Position numbers and translations under genes: made by a program
Part shown: positions 7,004 through 7,700 of the stretch, piece by piece
Layout: every line of letters starts with the position of its first letter
How positions within the stretch are numbered: position 1 is the stretch's first letter
Source of the DNA: Bacteroidia bacterium
Lineage (GTDB): Bacteria; Bacteroidota; Bacteroidia; Cytophagales; Cyclobacteriaceae
Assembly (NCBI GenBank): GCA_012031955.1
Contig: JAAURZ010000098.1
Coordinates: 1 to 7,700 of the forward strand
DNA length: 7,700 nucleotides
Direction: 5' to 3'
The notes under the pieces: generated by a model
Told to the model about the DNA's origin: nothing
The model's input: only the letters and a program-made list of their open reading frames with translations
The model's database searches: none

Positions 7004-7540
7004 TCTTTGGTGAGGAAGTAGAGCTCGCGCTCGAGGTCATACTTCATGCGCTTTACCGATCGACGGGCTATTAAATATGGAATACCCAACATAAAAGGAT
7101 GCATGGATGAGCAGCAGCGGGAAAATCACAAATCCCAATTCGTTCACCGGATCACCGAATAGAAAAGTTGAAATCATTGTCAAATAGATCGCTATCAGCA
7201 CCAAAGAAAGGAAGACAATCATTCCATGAAAGCCTGTGATCTCGGCATCCACATGCGTACTGTCGTCCCTGCGGTGGTATGTGCCACGCACGCGCGCTAA
7301 CGACCAAAGCGTGTCAAACATCCTCACGCGTCGGCGCAGTTTAAAGGTGCTATGCAAAACCTCACCCCTGTATTCAGCTCCGCTGGAGAGCGCTTCGAAA
7401 GCACCAAATATCAACACCGGGCTATCTGCGTCAACAATTTGATTGAGTCGGCTCCGGAATTGCTCCGGCTGCAAAGCCAGCTTCATCGACAATGTGTCGT
7501 TGAGCTTTAACCAACGGGAGATTTTGCTCATAACGGTCAT
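7000..7540 (-). pseudogene. Uncharacterised two-helix membrane protein, C-terminus frameshifted by one extra base
   Basis: I do not recognise the function. The uninterrupted frame (7540-7037) gives 167 residues: a soluble N-terminal part of about 105 residues with a basic patch KLRRRVR, then two hydrophobic helices at about 108-128 and 134-152 separated by FGDPVNELG. It then ends in an unconvincing tail (YSIFNSPSIGKAHEV). Removing one base near 7072-7100, for example from the AAAA run at 7093-7096, continues the second helix into MLGIPYLIARR and a charged end SVKRMKYDLERELYFLTKD. This stops at 7000-7002 and gives 179 residues. The repaired end is the more protein-like and abuts the aminotransferase stop exactly. 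Met1 or Met4 could start translation. It lies 27 bases after an M23 peptidase gene on the same strand, so cotranscription is likely. Confidence 0.72.
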
Positions 7541-7567
7541 ATATATCCCGGCAATATAGCAACTTTC

Positions 7568-7700
7568 TTATTGAAGACCCTCAAGATAAGTAACAGGATT
7601 CAGATAGAACATTTTCTTCCACCCCTGCGGCGAGCGATCAATACGCCATGGGTAGGGAATTGGCGTGGAGATGGTGTAGTGCAAGTGAGGTGGTTTGCCT
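7568..7700 (-). CDS. M23-family peptidoglycan metallopeptidase, C-terminal 43 residues (5' end outside window)
   Basis: The minus strand from 7699 reads GKPPHLHYTISTPIPYPWRI, then RSPQGWKKMFYLNP, ending VTYLEGLQ and a TAA at 7568-7570. The HLH pair followed by Tyr is the last zinc-binding element of LytM-type M23 endopeptidases, which cut peptide cross-links in cell-wall peptidoglycan in the periplasm. The PYPWRID and QGWKKMFYLNP ending is, from memory, typical of a Bacteroidota M23 group. The other zinc ligands and any signal peptide or anchor lie outside the window, so activity cannot be judged. The following membrane-protein gene starts 27 bases downstream with no visible terminator between them. 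Confidence 0.8.
   Translation of the reverse strand, partial: GKPPHLHYTISTPIPYPWRIDRSPQGWKKMFYLNPVTYLEGLQ

Overview
The window looks like a piece of chromosome from a member of the Bacteroidota, most likely a Cytophagales-type bacterium of middling GC content. The evidence is a SusC-like outer-membrane beta-barrel, a class 2 PyrD, a xerD-aroQ neighbourhood that I recall from this phylum, sequences matching the Bacteroidota -7 promoter element TAnnTTTG, and start codons without obvious Shine-Dalgarno sequences. There is no rRNA, tRNA, CRISPR array, insertion sequence or phage gene, and no gene-free stretch above about 120 bases.

Layout, left to right. Positions 1-560 (+) hold the catalytic C-terminus of an oligopeptidase B-type S9 serine peptidase, cut by the window edge and followed by a strong hairpin terminator. 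Positions 624-1379 (+) encode an uncharacterised protein with one N-terminal membrane anchor. It converges on and overlaps pyrD (1334-2413, -), a quinone-dependent dihydroorotate dehydrogenase. A 74-bp divergent spacer with a candidate -7 box for each direction leads to a 675-residue SusC-like barrel with a reduced plug and no SusD partner (2488-4515, +). This converges on xerD (4512-5407, -), which is split by a one-base deletion. Next come aroQ (type II 3-dehydroquinase) and, 2 nt later, a SerC-like class V aminotransferase (5523-7003, +), probably one transcript. These converge on a small two-helix membrane protein gene (7000-7540, -) that also carries a one-base frameshift. It lies 27 nt downstream of the C-terminus of an M23-type metallopeptidase (7568-7700, -), which is cut by the right edge.

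Most genes are housekeeping: pyrimidine synthesis (pyrD), shikimate pathway (aroQ), amino acid metabolism (SerC-like), chromosome dimer resolution (xerD) and cell-wall hydrolysis (M23). I see no new multi-gene system. The observations most worth following concern gene boundaries. All three convergent junctions overlap at their stop codons. Two share the same 4-base quartet (CTAA, or TTAG when read from the other strand). The third is one base away from it, and there pyrD runs on into a 14-residue serine-rich tail encoded antisense to its neighbour. Two genes carry single-base frameshifts in or next to short homopolymers, so either sequence error or recent gene decay must be considered.
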